Below are positions 36,142 through 44,828 of a DNA stretch of 64,000 bases, piece by piece. Source of the stretch: Pseudomonas sp. CCI4.2 (GTDB taxonomy: Bacteria > Pseudomonadota > Gammaproteobacteria > Pseudomonadales > Pseudomonadaceae); assembly GCF_034350045.1 (NCBI RefSeq), contig NZ_CP133781.1:565001-629000 (forward strand), written 5' to 3'. Within the stretch, counting starts at the first letter, position 1; each line of letters opens with the position of its first letter. The notes under the pieces were generated by a model. It worked only from the letters and a program-made list of their open reading frames with translations. It ran no database searches and was not told the DNA's origin. The position numbers and the translations under genes were made by a program.

Positions 36142-36408
36142 TCATCTACCACTCCCCAGGTCGTCATCCAGCATTCGATACTCCCCACCCCAATCACGGG
36201 CGGACAGCTTTAATCTGGAGCGCGGGCAATTTCTTCCACAAGTGTCAGCGTTGGGATCATATCCTCGCCCACAGCTGTAACAACCAACATTTAGAATGAC
36301 CACGATCAGTACGCCCCACTCAACGCCTCTCTCGAGCGCTGCATCGTAACATTTCCTCTTGGCTCTGAAGGTTCGTTTCGATCCCCAACCGATATTTACA
36401 ATAGTCAA
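36142..36408 (-). CDS. Doubtful small reading frame after the putative immunity gene
   Basis: Up to 88 residues, overlapping the upstream gene by 89 bases in another frame, with no ribosome site at its ATG. A hydrophobic stretch (WGVLIVVILNVGC) and four nearby cysteines (CYSCGRGYDPNADTCGRNC) are visible. Codon use is unlike the core genes around it. It may be a second cassette gene starting inside (GTG near VVILN), a remnant, or not a gene. Confidence 0.25.
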   Translation of the reverse strand: MTIVNIGWGSKRTFRAKRKCYDAALERGVEWGVLIVVILNVGCYSCGRGYDPNADTCGRNCPRSRLKLSARDWGGEYRMLDDDLGSGR

Positions 36409-36619
36409 TGATCAGGCGTTTTTCAGCCTCACTTAAATAGTAAAATCGTGGATAATCTCCAGACTTTGCAAATAAATTAGTAAACTTAATTTTGAAAGTT
36501 GGTGAACTTTTAATAAAAAAATGCACTTTCACCGGACCATGCATACCGGCAGAAGTGTAATAGCCCGTTGATAGGCAGATGGCTATACCCGCCAAGACAA
36601 TTACCGTGACCAGTTTCAT
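36320..36619 (-). CDS. Small exported protein, probable immunity to the amidase effector
   Basis: 99 residues. A signal peptide or N-terminal membrane anchor (MKLVTVIVLAGIAICLS) targets it to the periplasm; the mature part is basic with VHFFIKSSPTFKIKFTNLF and YLSEAEKRLIIDYCKYRLG. The ATG overlaps the amidase stop by four bases (ATGA). A tiny exported protein coupled directly behind a peptidoglycan-attacking T6SS enzyme is the standard position of its immunity protein. This role is inference; no family is recognised. The gene is strongly A+T-rich. Confidence 0.7.
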   Translation of the reverse strand: MKLVTVIVLAGIAICLSTGYYTSAGMHGPVKVHFFIKSSPTFKIKFTNLFAKSGDYPRFYYLSEAEKRLIIDYCKYRLGIETNLQSQEEMLRCSARERR

Positions 36620-37857
36620 GAAGCAGAAGGTCTGCGCAACCCCGTCGACCCCCTCAATTGCTCTACCAACTCCATACCGGTATTACCAGGACAAAACTTA
36701 TCCTCTCCTTTTTGATGGGGGTACTCTCTATGACCGCCCAGAACCTCTATCCCAAAAACGCTGCGCAAAACCTTGACCAATGAATTTAGAGATTCAATCT
36801 GTATGGCAGGGGGCACATTTTGAGTATTCAGTTTCCATACTTCAACGCCGCTGCGCCACTTGTCAGTCCAATCGCCTACCTCACCTGTAACAGTCAAGTC
36901 TTCTAAAAGCACCACCCCAATAACACCCGTATTATATTCATCAACACTAGCGCCCTTGCAGCGAATATCTCTTCCTTCAAAAATCTGACCGGCGCAATCT
37001 ATTCCAAAGTGATATCCAATATCGTCGTAACCTCTGCCTAGATGTTCGTTCTGCGCCTTCCTCATCTCCATTGCGCCAAAGTCTCCGCACCCATAGCTCC
37101 TTCCTGCATGGTGCAGCGCAATCTTGGAGTAATTCCAGTCTTGGGCCATCCAATCTTTGGCTGATTTAGCCCCCCACGATGATCGCGCCTGCACTTTAAA
37201 ACCAGCGACGTCCATTGCATTCAGGATAAATTCCCTAGTCATAGCTCGATCATTGACCGCAATACGACAAATCCAAGCGTTGGCATTTAACTCATGCGCC
37301 ATCAGCTCAGTCACCAGAGTCGCATCGGATGATTTTGCAAAAAAGCCGCCTGCATGCTGAAGAGGTGTTCTAAAAGCGACGCGTATAGAAATGGGCACAC
37401 TATCCGAAGGTGCCAATACATGAACCAAACCTTCGCCATCGGTCTGACCTTCTATAATTTCGCCACCTACCTTAGCAATGTATGGTCGACCAATAAGTGA
37501 TTCTCTAGTCTCGAAATTAATCACTCGAAATATAAAACCGTAGCGTTTTTTTTCGTTCCTTGGAGGATTCATTAACTCCTTCACCCGGTGGTCAAACATT
37601 TTTGCGCCCACCGAATTGTGAATTTCCCCCGCGTCGAAACAATACGCCTCATCCATTATCAACAACCATTCGCCACTTTCGACTTGCTTTAACACCTCAC
37701 TATCAAACGGAAGCATTAGACCGTGACGAAGCACATCTACACCTTCAATTTCGGCGCGCCCGTCAAGATATTGCCTGACAATACTCAGCGCTTCACCTAC
37801 AGAACAAGCGTGCTTTAGCTCAGACGATGACGGGTATAACGCGCTGACCATCTTCAC
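36616..37857 (-). CDS. PGRP-fold N-acetylmuramoyl-L-alanine amidase, likely T6SS effector
   Basis: About 413 residues. It lacks a signal peptide, as expected for a cargo carried by Hcp. The middle (about 114-175: FRVINFETRESLIGRPY, EGQTDGEGLVHVLAP) is a transthyretin-like domain often seen in T6SS cargo. The C-terminal Amidase_2 domain keeps all T7-lysozyme-type active-site residues (numbered from the ATG at 37878): His256 in IALHHAG, Tyr289 in GYHF, His383 in GGHREYP, Lys394 and Cys396 in DKFCPG. It would cut the sugar-peptide bond of target-cell peptidoglycan. The GTG at 37857 overlaps the hcp stop (GTGA); ATGs at 37878 and 37851 are alternatives. Composition is A+T-rich. Confidence 0.83.
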   Translation of the reverse strand: MKMVSALYPSSSELKHACSVGEALSIVRQYLDGRAEIEGVDVLRHGLMLPFDSEVLKQVESGEWLLIMDEAYCFDAGEIHNSVGAKMFDHRVKELMNPPRNEKKRYGFIFRVINFETRESLIGRPYIAKVGGEIIEGQTDGEGLVHVLAPSDSVPISIRVAFRTPLQHAGGFFAKSSDATLVTELMAHELNANAWICRIAVNDRAMTREFILNAMDVAGFKVQARSSWGAKSAKDWMAQDWNYSKIALHHAGRSYGCGDFGAMEMRKAQNEHLGRGYDDIGYHFGIDCAGQIFEGRDIRCKGASVDEYNTGVIGVVLLEDLTVTGEVGDWTDKWRSGVEVWKLNTQNVPPAIQIESLNSLVKVLRSVFGIEVLGGHREYPHQKGEDKFCPGNTGMELVEQLRGSTGLRRPSAS

Positions 37858-38354
37858 TGTTTGCCCTCTGATCGCCATTCGTCATAGCCAACGGTTTTAC
37901 CACTCTCATGCCTTAACACAATATTTTGGTAGGCAAAGTGCACTGTTTCCAGCTGAGTAAAATGGGCGGTGCTGAGGTTCTGACAGTGGGGCATAGTTTG
38001 ATTGAAGGCTACGATGACCGCGCCCTCTAGCTCAATGGTATAAAAATGTTCTACCCCACTGCCGGAAGGACGATATACATGCAGTTGGCAAATTTTTAGC
38101 GCTTCACCGTTGGTTGCTGCGTTAAAGAGCAAAGGCGAGGATTTGTCGATTGCCTTGGTAATAATCAGCGGCTTGTGCATACGACGCCCGGCTACGCCGC
38201 CAGGGATAACAACTCCGTGGTCGTATGCCTGCACCAGAATCTGATCTTCTCGACCTTGCTGCCATGCGTTACCAACCGAATCCGCGCCAAGCGCTCCGGC
38301 ACTGATAAGATGCTGATGGGTTCCATGGATGGTCATATATGCGGGGATTGGCAT
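37854..38354 (-). CDS. hcp: Hcp-family type VI secretion tube protein
   Basis: 166 residues. Start MPIPAYMTIHG with CAGGAGAT ahead; conserved Hcp elements include ILVQAYDHGVV, KPLIITKAIDKSSPLLF and LHVYRPS. Hcp forms the hexameric rings of the T6SS inner tube and also carries small effectors in its lumen. It heads a three-gene cassette with the amidase and the small exported protein, all overlapping. The T6SS sheath, baseplate and membrane genes are not in the window, so it relies on a system elsewhere. Confidence 0.93.
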   Translation of the reverse strand: MPIPAYMTIHGTHQHLISAGALGADSVGNAWQQGREDQILVQAYDHGVVIPGGVAGRRMHKPLIITKAIDKSSPLLFNAATNGEALKICQLHVYRPSGSGVEHFYTIELEGAVIVAFNQTMPHCQNLSTAHFTQLETVHFAYQNIVLRHESGKTVGYDEWRSEGKQ

Positions 38355-38369
38355 CGGTATATCTCCTGA

Positions 38370-38389
38370 ATAGGTTGTAGAAAACCTAT
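38370..38389 (-). promoter_or_regulatory. Hairpin in the hcp leader
   Basis: Perfect 7-bp stem ATAGGTT/AACCTAT with a six-base loop, four bases before the CAGGAGAT ribosome site of hcp on the minus strand. Position suggests translational control; no regulator is assigned. Confidence 0.4.
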
Positions 38390-38620
38390 CAGCCAAATCT
38401 CCGCTTGAGGCACGCAATTAAAAATCCAGAAGCGTCCTACAAGCAGATCGGCTGGCTCCCTGAATCCCCAAGAAACAACCTACATACCACCCCTATTTTT
38501 TGACGCCAATTTTGCCTAATGACAGCAGTTAATTGACCTACGACACGCTAGACGCCCCAAAGAAGTGCTAGCATACCGCCACCAGTCGACCTCAGCGCAC
38601 CCATAATCAGTAGCCAGGAT

Positions 38621-40288
38621 ATGAACGAGCCAGAAGACCCGAGTCGTGATCGCCTCAAGCATCATTTTGCCCAGCGGGTAACGCATCAGGCACGTCAAAT
38701 TCTTGAGGTCTGGCAGCGCTTGCAACAAAGTGAATGGTCGGCCGCCGACATGGCCGAACTTGCCGAGTCTACGCTGCGCCTGATGCGCTTTGCCGAGCGT
38801 TTCGAGCAGTTCGAACATGTTCAACTGGCGCGCAGCATCAGCCTGGCGCTCGCTGCGGTTGAGGCCAATCGCGGGCGCTTGAGCAGTGGGCTGATTACCG
38901 AACTCAATCAATTGATGCAGCGTTTGTCCCGCACCGGTCTGCGTCATGGCGATCGACTCGAACAAACGTCGTTGCCGCCGTTGCGCAAGCCAATCTATGT
39001 AATGCTACAGGAGCATGAGCGGGCCGATCGGCTGGCCAAGCAACTTGAATTTTTCGGACTCAGCGCCGTTGCACTTGAAAACACCGCCTTGTTTCACGCC
39101 AGCATGGCCGAGCGTCATCCTGCGGCTATCGTAATGGACGTTGACTTCGGCGGTGCCGGCCAAGGTTTGAAACTGGCGGCACAGGTTCAGGAAGGGCTTG
39201 AACTCAAGCTGCCGCTGTTGTTTTTCAGTCAACTTGAAACCGACACTCCCACTCGATTGGCCGCGGTTCGCGCGGGCGGCCAAGAGTTTTTGACCGGCAC
39301 CCTTGAGGCATCAAGCCTGCTGGAAAAAATCGAAGTGCTCACCTGCGTGGCGCAATACGAACCCTATAAAGTGCTGATCATCGATGACTCCCGCGCCCAG
39401 GCCACTCACACCGAGCGGCTGCTAAATAGCGCCGGGATCGTCACCCGGACGTTGCTCGACCCGATTCAGGCAATGGCTGAACTTGCGGATTTCCAGCCTG
39501 ATCTGATCATTCTCGACATGTACATGCCAGGCTGCACCGGCCCGGAATTGGCCAAAGTGATCCGCCATAACGACCGTTATGTCAGCGTACCGATCATTTA
39601 TCTGTCGGCCGAAGACGATCTGGACAAGCAATTGGATGCAATGAGCGAGGGCGGTGACGACTTCTTGACCAAGCCGATCAAGCCGCGTCACCTGATCACC
39701 ACTGTGCGCAATCGTGCGGCACGGGCGCGCAACCTTAAGTCACGCATGGTCCGCGACAGTCTCACCGGCTTATATAACCACACGCATATCCTGCAACTGC
39801 TGGAAGACTGTAGCTTCCGCTCTCGACGCGAAAGCAAGCCGCTGAGCTTTGCGATGCTTGATATCGACCACTTCAAGCGCGTGAACGATACCCACGGCCA
39901 TCCCATGGGCGACCGCGTGATCAAAAGCCTGGCGCTGTTTCTCAAGCAACGGCTGCGCAAGACTGACTATATCGGTCGTTACGGCGGCGAAGAGTTTGCC
40001 GTGGTGATGCCGGACACTGACCTGCACAACGCTCACCGGGTACTCGATGAGATTCGTCAGCGCTTTGCTGAAATTCATTACCCGGCGCAACCGGTGGATT
40101 TGTGCTGCACGTTCAGCGCTGGCGTCGTCGAGCTTTGCGACGGGGCCGACAGCCTGATGCTGGCGACCCTGGCGGACGACGCGCTGTACCGCGCCAAAGA
40201 TGCGGGCCGCAACCAAGTGCATGCCGGTCATCTCAAGCCCAACGCCAGCTTTCTTGAAGAATTGGCCGATGCGGTGATTGCGCAGTAG
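38621..40288 (+). CDS. gcbA: GcbA-type diguanylate cyclase (REC-REC-GGDEF)
   Basis: 555 residues. A helical N-terminal region (1-120) is followed by two receiver domains (phosphoacceptor candidates Asp173 in IVMDVDF and Asp299 in IILDMYMPG) and a GGDEF domain. The active site GGEEF spans 455-459 with the inhibitory I-site RKTD at 446-449, so it should make c-di-GMP under product control. The P. fluorescens/P. aeruginosa homologue GcbA promotes initial surface attachment. Divergent from the hcp cassette, upstream of dsbD. Confidence 0.9.
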   Translation: MNEPEDPSRDRLKHHFAQRVTHQARQILEVWQRLQQSEWSAADMAELAESTLRLMRFAERFEQFEHVQLARSISLALAAVEANRGRLSSGLITELNQLMQRLSRTGLRHGDRLEQTSLPPLRKPIYVMLQEHERADRLAKQLEFFGLSAVALENTALFHASMAERHPAAIVMDVDFGGAGQGLKLAAQVQEGLELKLPLLFFSQLETDTPTRLAAVRAGGQEFLTGTLEASSLLEKIEVLTCVAQYEPYKVLIIDDSRAQATHTERLLNSAGIVTRTLLDPIQAMAELADFQPDLIILDMYMPGCTGPELAKVIRHNDRYVSVPIIYLSAEDDLDKQLDAMSEGGDDFLTKPIKPRHLITTVRNRAARARNLKSRMVRDSLTGLYNHTHILQLLEDCSFRSRRESKPLSFAMLDIDHFKRVNDTHGHPMGDRVIKSLALFLKQRLRKTDYIGRYGGEEFAVVMPDTDLHNAHRVLDEIRQRFAEIHYPAQPVDLCCTFSAGVVELCDGADSLMLATLADDALYRAKDAGRNQVHAGHLKPNASFLEELADAVIAQ

Positions 40289-40341
40289 CGGCTGATTTCA
40301 ACCTTGTTCGCGAACCGGCGTACCTGATTGTACAAATCACT

Positions 40342-40426
40342 GTGGGACCGAATTTATTCGGGAAGCGGGCGACGCGGTATGTCAGGAAAACCGTATCGCT
40401 GCCTTCCCGAATAAATTCGGTCCCAC
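40342..40426. repeat. REPIN with perfect 24-bp arms, GTGGGACCGAATTTATTCGG family
   Basis: Arms at 40342-40365 and 40403-40426 are exact inverted copies. Each arm also contains its own palindrome (CCGAAT-TT-ATTCGG). It lies between gcbA and dsbD in a 248-base gap with no gene, and belongs to a different REP family from the elements at 16466, 23350 and 58257. Confidence 0.85.
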
Positions 40427-40536
40427 GGGGAATGGGCCGGCTCTTTGCCCCCTGAAACTCGCCCTTACAACTCCCGCCGCAGCACGACAGGAAACAGTCC
40501 GCTATCATGCGCGAACTTTCGACATGCGAGACCGCT

Positions 40537-42321
40537 ATGCGCCGCCTGCTTTGCCTGATGCTGTTGATCCTCGCCCTGCCCGCCGTCGGCGCGAGTTTGT
40601 TGGACAGTCGCCCGAGCACCACGCTGGGTGGTTCATCACTGAACAACAGCAGTGATTTTCTGCCAGTGCATGAAGCTTTTCGCCTGAACCTGATCGAAGT
40701 CACCGATAAATCGATCAAGCTGCGCTTCGTCCCCACCGAAGGCTATTACCTCTACCGCCATCGCTTTCAGTTCCGCGCAGAGCCCGCCGACATTGGTTTG
40801 GGCCAGGCACAACTGCCCCCCGGCGAAAAGAAACACGATGAGTATTTCGGCGACGTCGAGGTCTATCACGGCATTCTGGACGTCGACATCCCACGCAAAC
40901 CTGGCGACAACCGCCCGTTCACCCTCGCGGTAACCTATCAAGGCTGCGCCGACAAAGGCCTGTGCTATCCGCCTGAAACCGAACGACTGGCCATTGGCGA
41001 TGTTGCAGCAACAACCTCCGCTTTGCCTGCCTCCCTCCCCAGCAAAAACGCATGGAACTGGAAAGAACTGGCCCTGTTTTTCCTCGCTGGCATCGGGCTG
41101 ACCTTTACGCCGTGCGTACTGCCGATGCTGCCGATCCTATCCGGCGTGGTGTTGCGCGGTCAGATTGGAGGCGTGCGCGGGTTTAGCCTTTCGCTGGCTT
41201 ACGTGTTGCCGATGGCGGTCTGCTTCGCGGTGTTGGGCGCGTTGATGGGCATGTTCGGCGCGAGTTTGAATCTACAGGCGCGCCTGCAATCGGCCTGGGT
41301 TCTGGTGCCCTTTGCGCTGTTCTTCGTGGTGTTTGCCCTGGCGATGTTTGACCTGTTTCAGGTGCGTTTGCCGCACTTCATCAGCAGCCATCTGCACCGC
41401 GTCGCAGGTCGCACGGAAGGCGGATCGCTGTGGGGCGCGGCTGTTCTAGGCGTGGTTTCCAGCTTGCTCGTTTCGCCCTGCGTTTCCGCGCCATTGGCGG
41501 GAGCGCTGCTTTATATAAGCGCCAGCGGCGATGCCTTGGGTGGCGCCATGAAATTGTTTGCCCTCGGCCTCGGCATGGGCGCCCCGCTAGTGATCGTCGC
41601 CACCGGTGGGGCCGCTTGGTTACCCAAAAGCGGACCGTGGCTGGTCACCGTTAAGAACATCATTGGCGTGCTGCTGCTGGCAGTCGCTATCGGCTTACTC
41701 AGCCGCGTTATTCCCGGCGAAATCACCTTACTGCTGTTGGGTCTGCTGTGGGCGGGGGTAGCCTTGTTCCTTGGGGCGTTGGAGTTCTCACCGAAAACGC
41801 CTGCCGAGCGGTTAGCGCAGTTATTGGGCGTGTTCCTGCTGGTTTACGCGCTGGCGTGCTGGTACGGCGCGTTCAGCGGGCAAACCGACCCGTTCCGGCC
41901 GCTGGGAGGAACGCAACCGGCATTGACGGCCAATGGCGCGCCACCCGCCGCTGACGCCTGGCAAACCATCAGTTCCGCGACGGAACTGGACCGGGCACTC
42001 AGCGAAGCGAAAGCCGCCGGTCAACCGCTGTTGCTGGATTGGTACGCGGACTGGTGCATCAGCTGCAAAGTGATCGAACACGACGTACTGCCCGACCCGG
42101 AGGTCAAGCGTCAGTTAGCCGGTTATCGATTGATCCGTTTTGATATGACTGAAAGCAACGCCGAGCAGCGCGCCTTACTTGACCGCTACCGGCTGTTTGG
42201 ACCGCCCGCCTTGCTGTTCTTCGGTAAAAACGGCGCAGAGCAGGCCGAGGCTCGGGTAGTGGGTGAGATCAACGCCGCCGACCTGGTAAAGCGCATTAAC
42301 AAGGCAAATGACCGAACCTAA
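40537..42321 (+). CDS. dsbD: Thiol:disulfide interchange protein DsbD
   Basis: 594 residues. A signal peptide (MRRLLCLMLLILALPAVGA), a periplasmic N-terminal domain with Cys137 and Cys143 (GCADKGLC), eight membrane helices with FTPCVLPMLPILSG and LLVSPCVSAPLAGA, and a periplasmic thioredoxin domain with Cys507-Cys510 (DWCISC). DsbD carries electrons from cytosolic thioredoxin to periplasmic reductases. The start at 40537 places the signal peptide properly; an ATG ten codons upstream has no ribosome site. Confidence 0.93.
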   Translation: MRRLLCLMLLILALPAVGASLLDSRPSTTLGGSSLNNSSDFLPVHEAFRLNLIEVTDKSIKLRFVPTEGYYLYRHRFQFRAEPADIGLGQAQLPPGEKKHDEYFGDVEVYHGILDVDIPRKPGDNRPFTLAVTYQGCADKGLCYPPETERLAIGDVAATTSALPASLPSKNAWNWKELALFFLAGIGLTFTPCVLPMLPILSGVVLRGQIGGVRGFSLSLAYVLPMAVCFAVLGALMGMFGASLNLQARLQSAWVLVPFALFFVVFALAMFDLFQVRLPHFISSHLHRVAGRTEGGSLWGAAVLGVVSSLLVSPCVSAPLAGALLYISASGDALGGAMKLFALGLGMGAPLVIVATGGAAWLPKSGPWLVTVKNIIGVLLLAVAIGLLSRVIPGEITLLLLGLLWAGVALFLGALEFSPKTPAERLAQLLGVFLLVYALACWYGAFSGQTDPFRPLGGTQPALTANGAPPAADAWQTISSATELDRALSEAKAAGQPLLLDWYADWCISCKVIEHDVLPDPEVKRQLAGYRLIRFDMTESNAEQRALLDRYRLFGPPALLFFGKNGAEQAEARVVGEINAADLVKRINKANDRT

Positions 42322-42450
42322 AGGTCGAGTCATAAACTTCGCGCGAACATCGGTAATCGTGCTGGCTATTGCGGTTAACTGGACAGTCCACAGCACTTTG
42401 CGGCATAGTCGCTGCGCATCGATGCTAGCTCACATAACAAGGAACAACAG

Positions 42451-42906
42451 ATGGCGACGCTACTGGTTCTCCACGGGCCTAACCTGAACCTGCTCGGCAC
42501 TCGTGAACCGGGCCTATACGGGGCGGTAACGTTGGCGCAGATCAATCAGGATCTGGAACAACGGGCCCGCGATGGCGGCCATCATCTGCTGTGCCTACAA
42601 AGTAATGCCGAATACGAATTGATCGACCGTATCCACGCGGCTCGTGATGAGGGCGTGGACTTCATTTTGATCAATCCCGCAGCTTTTACGCACACAAGCG
42701 TCGCATTACGTGACGCGTTGCTGGCAGTGAGCATCCCATTCATCGAAGTGCATCTCTCTAACGTGCACAAACGCGAACCTTTCCGCCATCACTCTTACTT
42801 CTCCGATGTAGCGGTGGGAGTGATCTGCGGCCTTGGCGCCAGCGGTTATCGACTGGCCCTGGAGGCCGCCCTGGAACAGCTTGAACAACAAGCTATGCGC
42901 CCCTGA
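42451..42906 (+). CDS. aroQ: 3-dehydroquinate dehydratase, type II
   Basis: 151 residues of the dodecameric type II enzyme, third step of the shikimate pathway. Conserved blocks: [18 protein letters not shown] with the catalytic Tyr, [30 protein letters not shown] and [11 protein letters not shown] with the catalytic His. First gene of an aroQ-accB-accC run, as in other pseudomonads. Confidence 0.96.
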   Translation: MATLLVLHGPNLNLLGTREPGLYGAVTLAQINQDLEQRARDGGHHLLCLQSNAEYELIDRIHAARDEGVDFILINPAAFTHTSVALRDALLAVSIPFIEVHLSNVHKREPFRHHSYFSDVAVGVICGLGASGYRLALEAALEQLEQQAMRP

Positions 42907-42930
42907 CCGACCCTTGGGAGTTGACGATTC

Positions 42931-43380
42931 ATGGATATCCGTAAAGTTAAGAAATTGATCGAATTGCTGGAAGAGTCCGGCATCGATGAGCTTGAAATTC
43001 GTGAAGGCGAAGAGTCTGTACGTATCAGCCGTCACAGCAAGACCCCTGCTCAGCAGTATTACGCGCCTGCGCCAATGGCCGCCCCGGTTGCGGCGCCAGT
43101 CGCTGCTCCCGTTGTCGCCGAAGCACCGGCTGCGCCGAAACTGAACGGCACCGTGGTCAAGTCGCCTATGGTGGGTACGTTCTACCGCACCCCGGCACCG
43201 ACGTCCCCTGCGTTCGTTGAAGTGGGCCAGACCATCAAGAAAGGCGACACCATCTGCATCGTCGAAGCCATGAAAATGATGAACCACATCCAGGCTGAAA
43301 CGAGCGGTGTGATCGAATCCATTCTGGTAGAAAACGGTCAGCCGGTTGAGTACGACCAGCCGCTGTTCACCATCGTTTGA
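42931..43380 (+). CDS. accB: Biotin carboxyl carrier protein of acetyl-CoA carboxylase
   Basis: 149 residues. An N-terminal helix region, an Ala/Pro-rich linker (about 48-75) and the C-terminal biotinyl domain with the acceptor lysine in EAMKMMN. Carries biotin between AccC and the carboxyltransferase in fatty-acid synthesis. GGGAG precedes the start; accC follows 17 bp downstream. Confidence 0.96.
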   Translation: MDIRKVKKLIELLEESGIDELEIREGEESVRISRHSKTPAQQYYAPAPMAAPVAAPVAAPVVAEAPAAPKLNGTVVKSPMVGTFYRTPAPTSPAFVEVGQTIKKGDTICIVEAMKMMNHIQAETSGVIESILVENGQPVEYDQPLFTIV

Positions 43381-43397
43381 ACCGCGGAGAGACAACG

Positions 43398-44756
43398 ATG
43401 TTGAAACCTGCGAAGTTGGAAAAAGTTCTGATCGCCAACCGTGGTGAAATTGCCCTGCGGATCTTGCGTGCCTGCAAGGAAATGGGCATCAAGACCGTCG
43501 CGGTTTACTCAACTGCGGATAAAGATTTGATGCACTTGGGCCTGGCAGACGAAAGCGTTTGCATCGGTCCGGCTCCGGCCAACCTGTCTTACCTGCACAT
43601 CCCGGCAATCATCGCGGCCGCCGAAGTGACTGGCGCTACGGCGATTCACCCTGGCTACGGGTTCTTGGCAGAAAACGCCGATTTCGCCGAACAGGTGGAA
43701 AAATCCGGTTTTGCATTCATTGGCCCAACCGCCGACACCATTCGCCTGATGGGCGACAAGGTTTCTGCCAAGGACGCCATGAAGCGCGCAGGCGTGCCGA
43801 CAGTTCCGGGCTCCGACGGCCCATTGCCGGAAGACGAAGAAACCGCCTTGCACATCGGCCGTCAGGTCGGTTATCCCGTGATCATCAAAGCCGCCGGCGG
43901 CGGTGGTGGTCGCGGCATGCGTGAAGTGCATCGCGAAGAAGACTTGATCGAAGCAGCCAAGCAGACCCGCGCAGAAGCAGCTGCCTGGTTCAGCAACCCA
44001 ATGGTCTATCTGGAAAAATTCCTGACCAACCCACGTCACGTGGAAGTTCAGGTGTTGTCCGATGGCCAGGGTCATGCGATCCACCTGGGCGACCGTGATT
44101 GCTCGCTGCAACGTCGTCACCAGAAGGTACTGGAAGAAGCGCCAGCACCGGGCATCGACGAAAAAGCACGAGAAGAAGTGTTCGCTCGCTGCGTCAAAGC
44201 TTGCATCGACATCGGCTACCGTGGCGCCGGAACCTTCGAGTTCCTGTACGAGAACGGCAACTTCTACTTCATCGAGATGAACACTCGCGTTCAAGTAGAA
44301 CACCCGGTATCGGAGATGGTCACCGGGATCGACATCGTTAAGGAGATGCTCAGCATCGCCGCCGGTAACAAACTGTCGTACACCCAGGATGACGTTGTCA
44401 TTCGCGGGCATGCGATTGAATGCCGGATCAACGCTGAAGACCCAAAAACCTTCCTGCCAAGCCCTGGCATGGTCAAGCATTTCCATGCGCCGGGCGGTAA
44501 TGGCGTACGGGTCGACTCGCACCTTTACAGTGGCTACAAGGTTCCGCCTAACTACGATTCGTTGATCGGCAAACTGATCACATGGGGCGCAACCCGCGAC
44601 GAAGCCATGGCACGCATGCGTAATGCCTTGGACGAAATCGTGGTCGACGGGATCAAAACCAACATCCCGCTGCACCGTGATCTGACCCGTGATGAAGGCT
44701 TCTGCGAAGGCGGCGTCAACATTCACTACCTGGAACACAAACTGGCTAACGAATAA
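43398..44756 (+). CDS. accC: Biotin carboxylase subunit of acetyl-CoA carboxylase
   Basis: 452 residues. The N-terminal pre-ATP-grasp domain ([19 protein letters not shown]), the ATP-grasp domain with the glycine loop [11 protein letters not shown] and the C-terminal domain with [16 protein letters not shown] are all intact. It carboxylates AccB-biotin using ATP and bicarbonate. ATG at 43398 follows GGAGAG; an earlier ATG overlaps accB and adds seven codons. Confidence 0.96.
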   Translation: MLKPAKLEKVLIANRGEIALRILRACKEMGIKTVAVYSTADKDLMHLGLADESVCIGPAPANLSYLHIPAIIAAAEVTGATAIHPGYGFLAENADFAEQVEKSGFAFIGPTADTIRLMGDKVSAKDAMKRAGVPTVPGSDGPLPEDEETALHIGRQVGYPVIIKAAGGGGGRGMREVHREEDLIEAAKQTRAEAAAWFSNPMVYLEKFLTNPRHVEVQVLSDGQGHAIHLGDRDCSLQRRHQKVLEEAPAPGIDEKAREEVFARCVKACIDIGYRGAGTFEFLYENGNFYFIEMNTRVQVEHPVSEMVTGIDIVKEMLSIAAGNKLSYTQDDVVIRGHAIECRINAEDPKTFLPSPGMVKHFHAPGGNGVRVDSHLYSGYKVPPNYDSLIGKLITWGATRDEAMARMRNALDEIVVDGIKTNIPLHRDLTRDEGFCEGGVNIHYLEHKLANE

Positions 44757-44796
44757 CGGTCTCCGTTACTCAAGCCGTTCGTAATCCGTAAAAAGA

Positions 44797-44824
44797 CCCT
44801 GGCATCGTAGCCAGGGTTTTTTTT
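44797..44824 (+). terminator. Intrinsic terminator of aroQ-accB-accC
   Basis: CCCTGGC (44797-44803), six-base loop, GCCAGGG (44810-44816), then eight T's. It ends four bases before the stop codon of the convergent acoR gene. Confidence 0.93.
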
Positions 44825-44828
44825 GCCT

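Noticed and set aside
36142..36619. Frameshift in the immunity gene joining its frame with the following Cys-rich frame
   Set aside because: The 99-residue protein ends in an ordinary hydrophilic tail and the downstream frame begins with its own hydrophobic segment; there is no sign of one split domain.
43509..44738. 409-residue antisense frame over accC
   Set aside because: Shadow of a highly biased coding strand; accC is intact and conserved, and the antisense frame has no ribosome site or family likeness.
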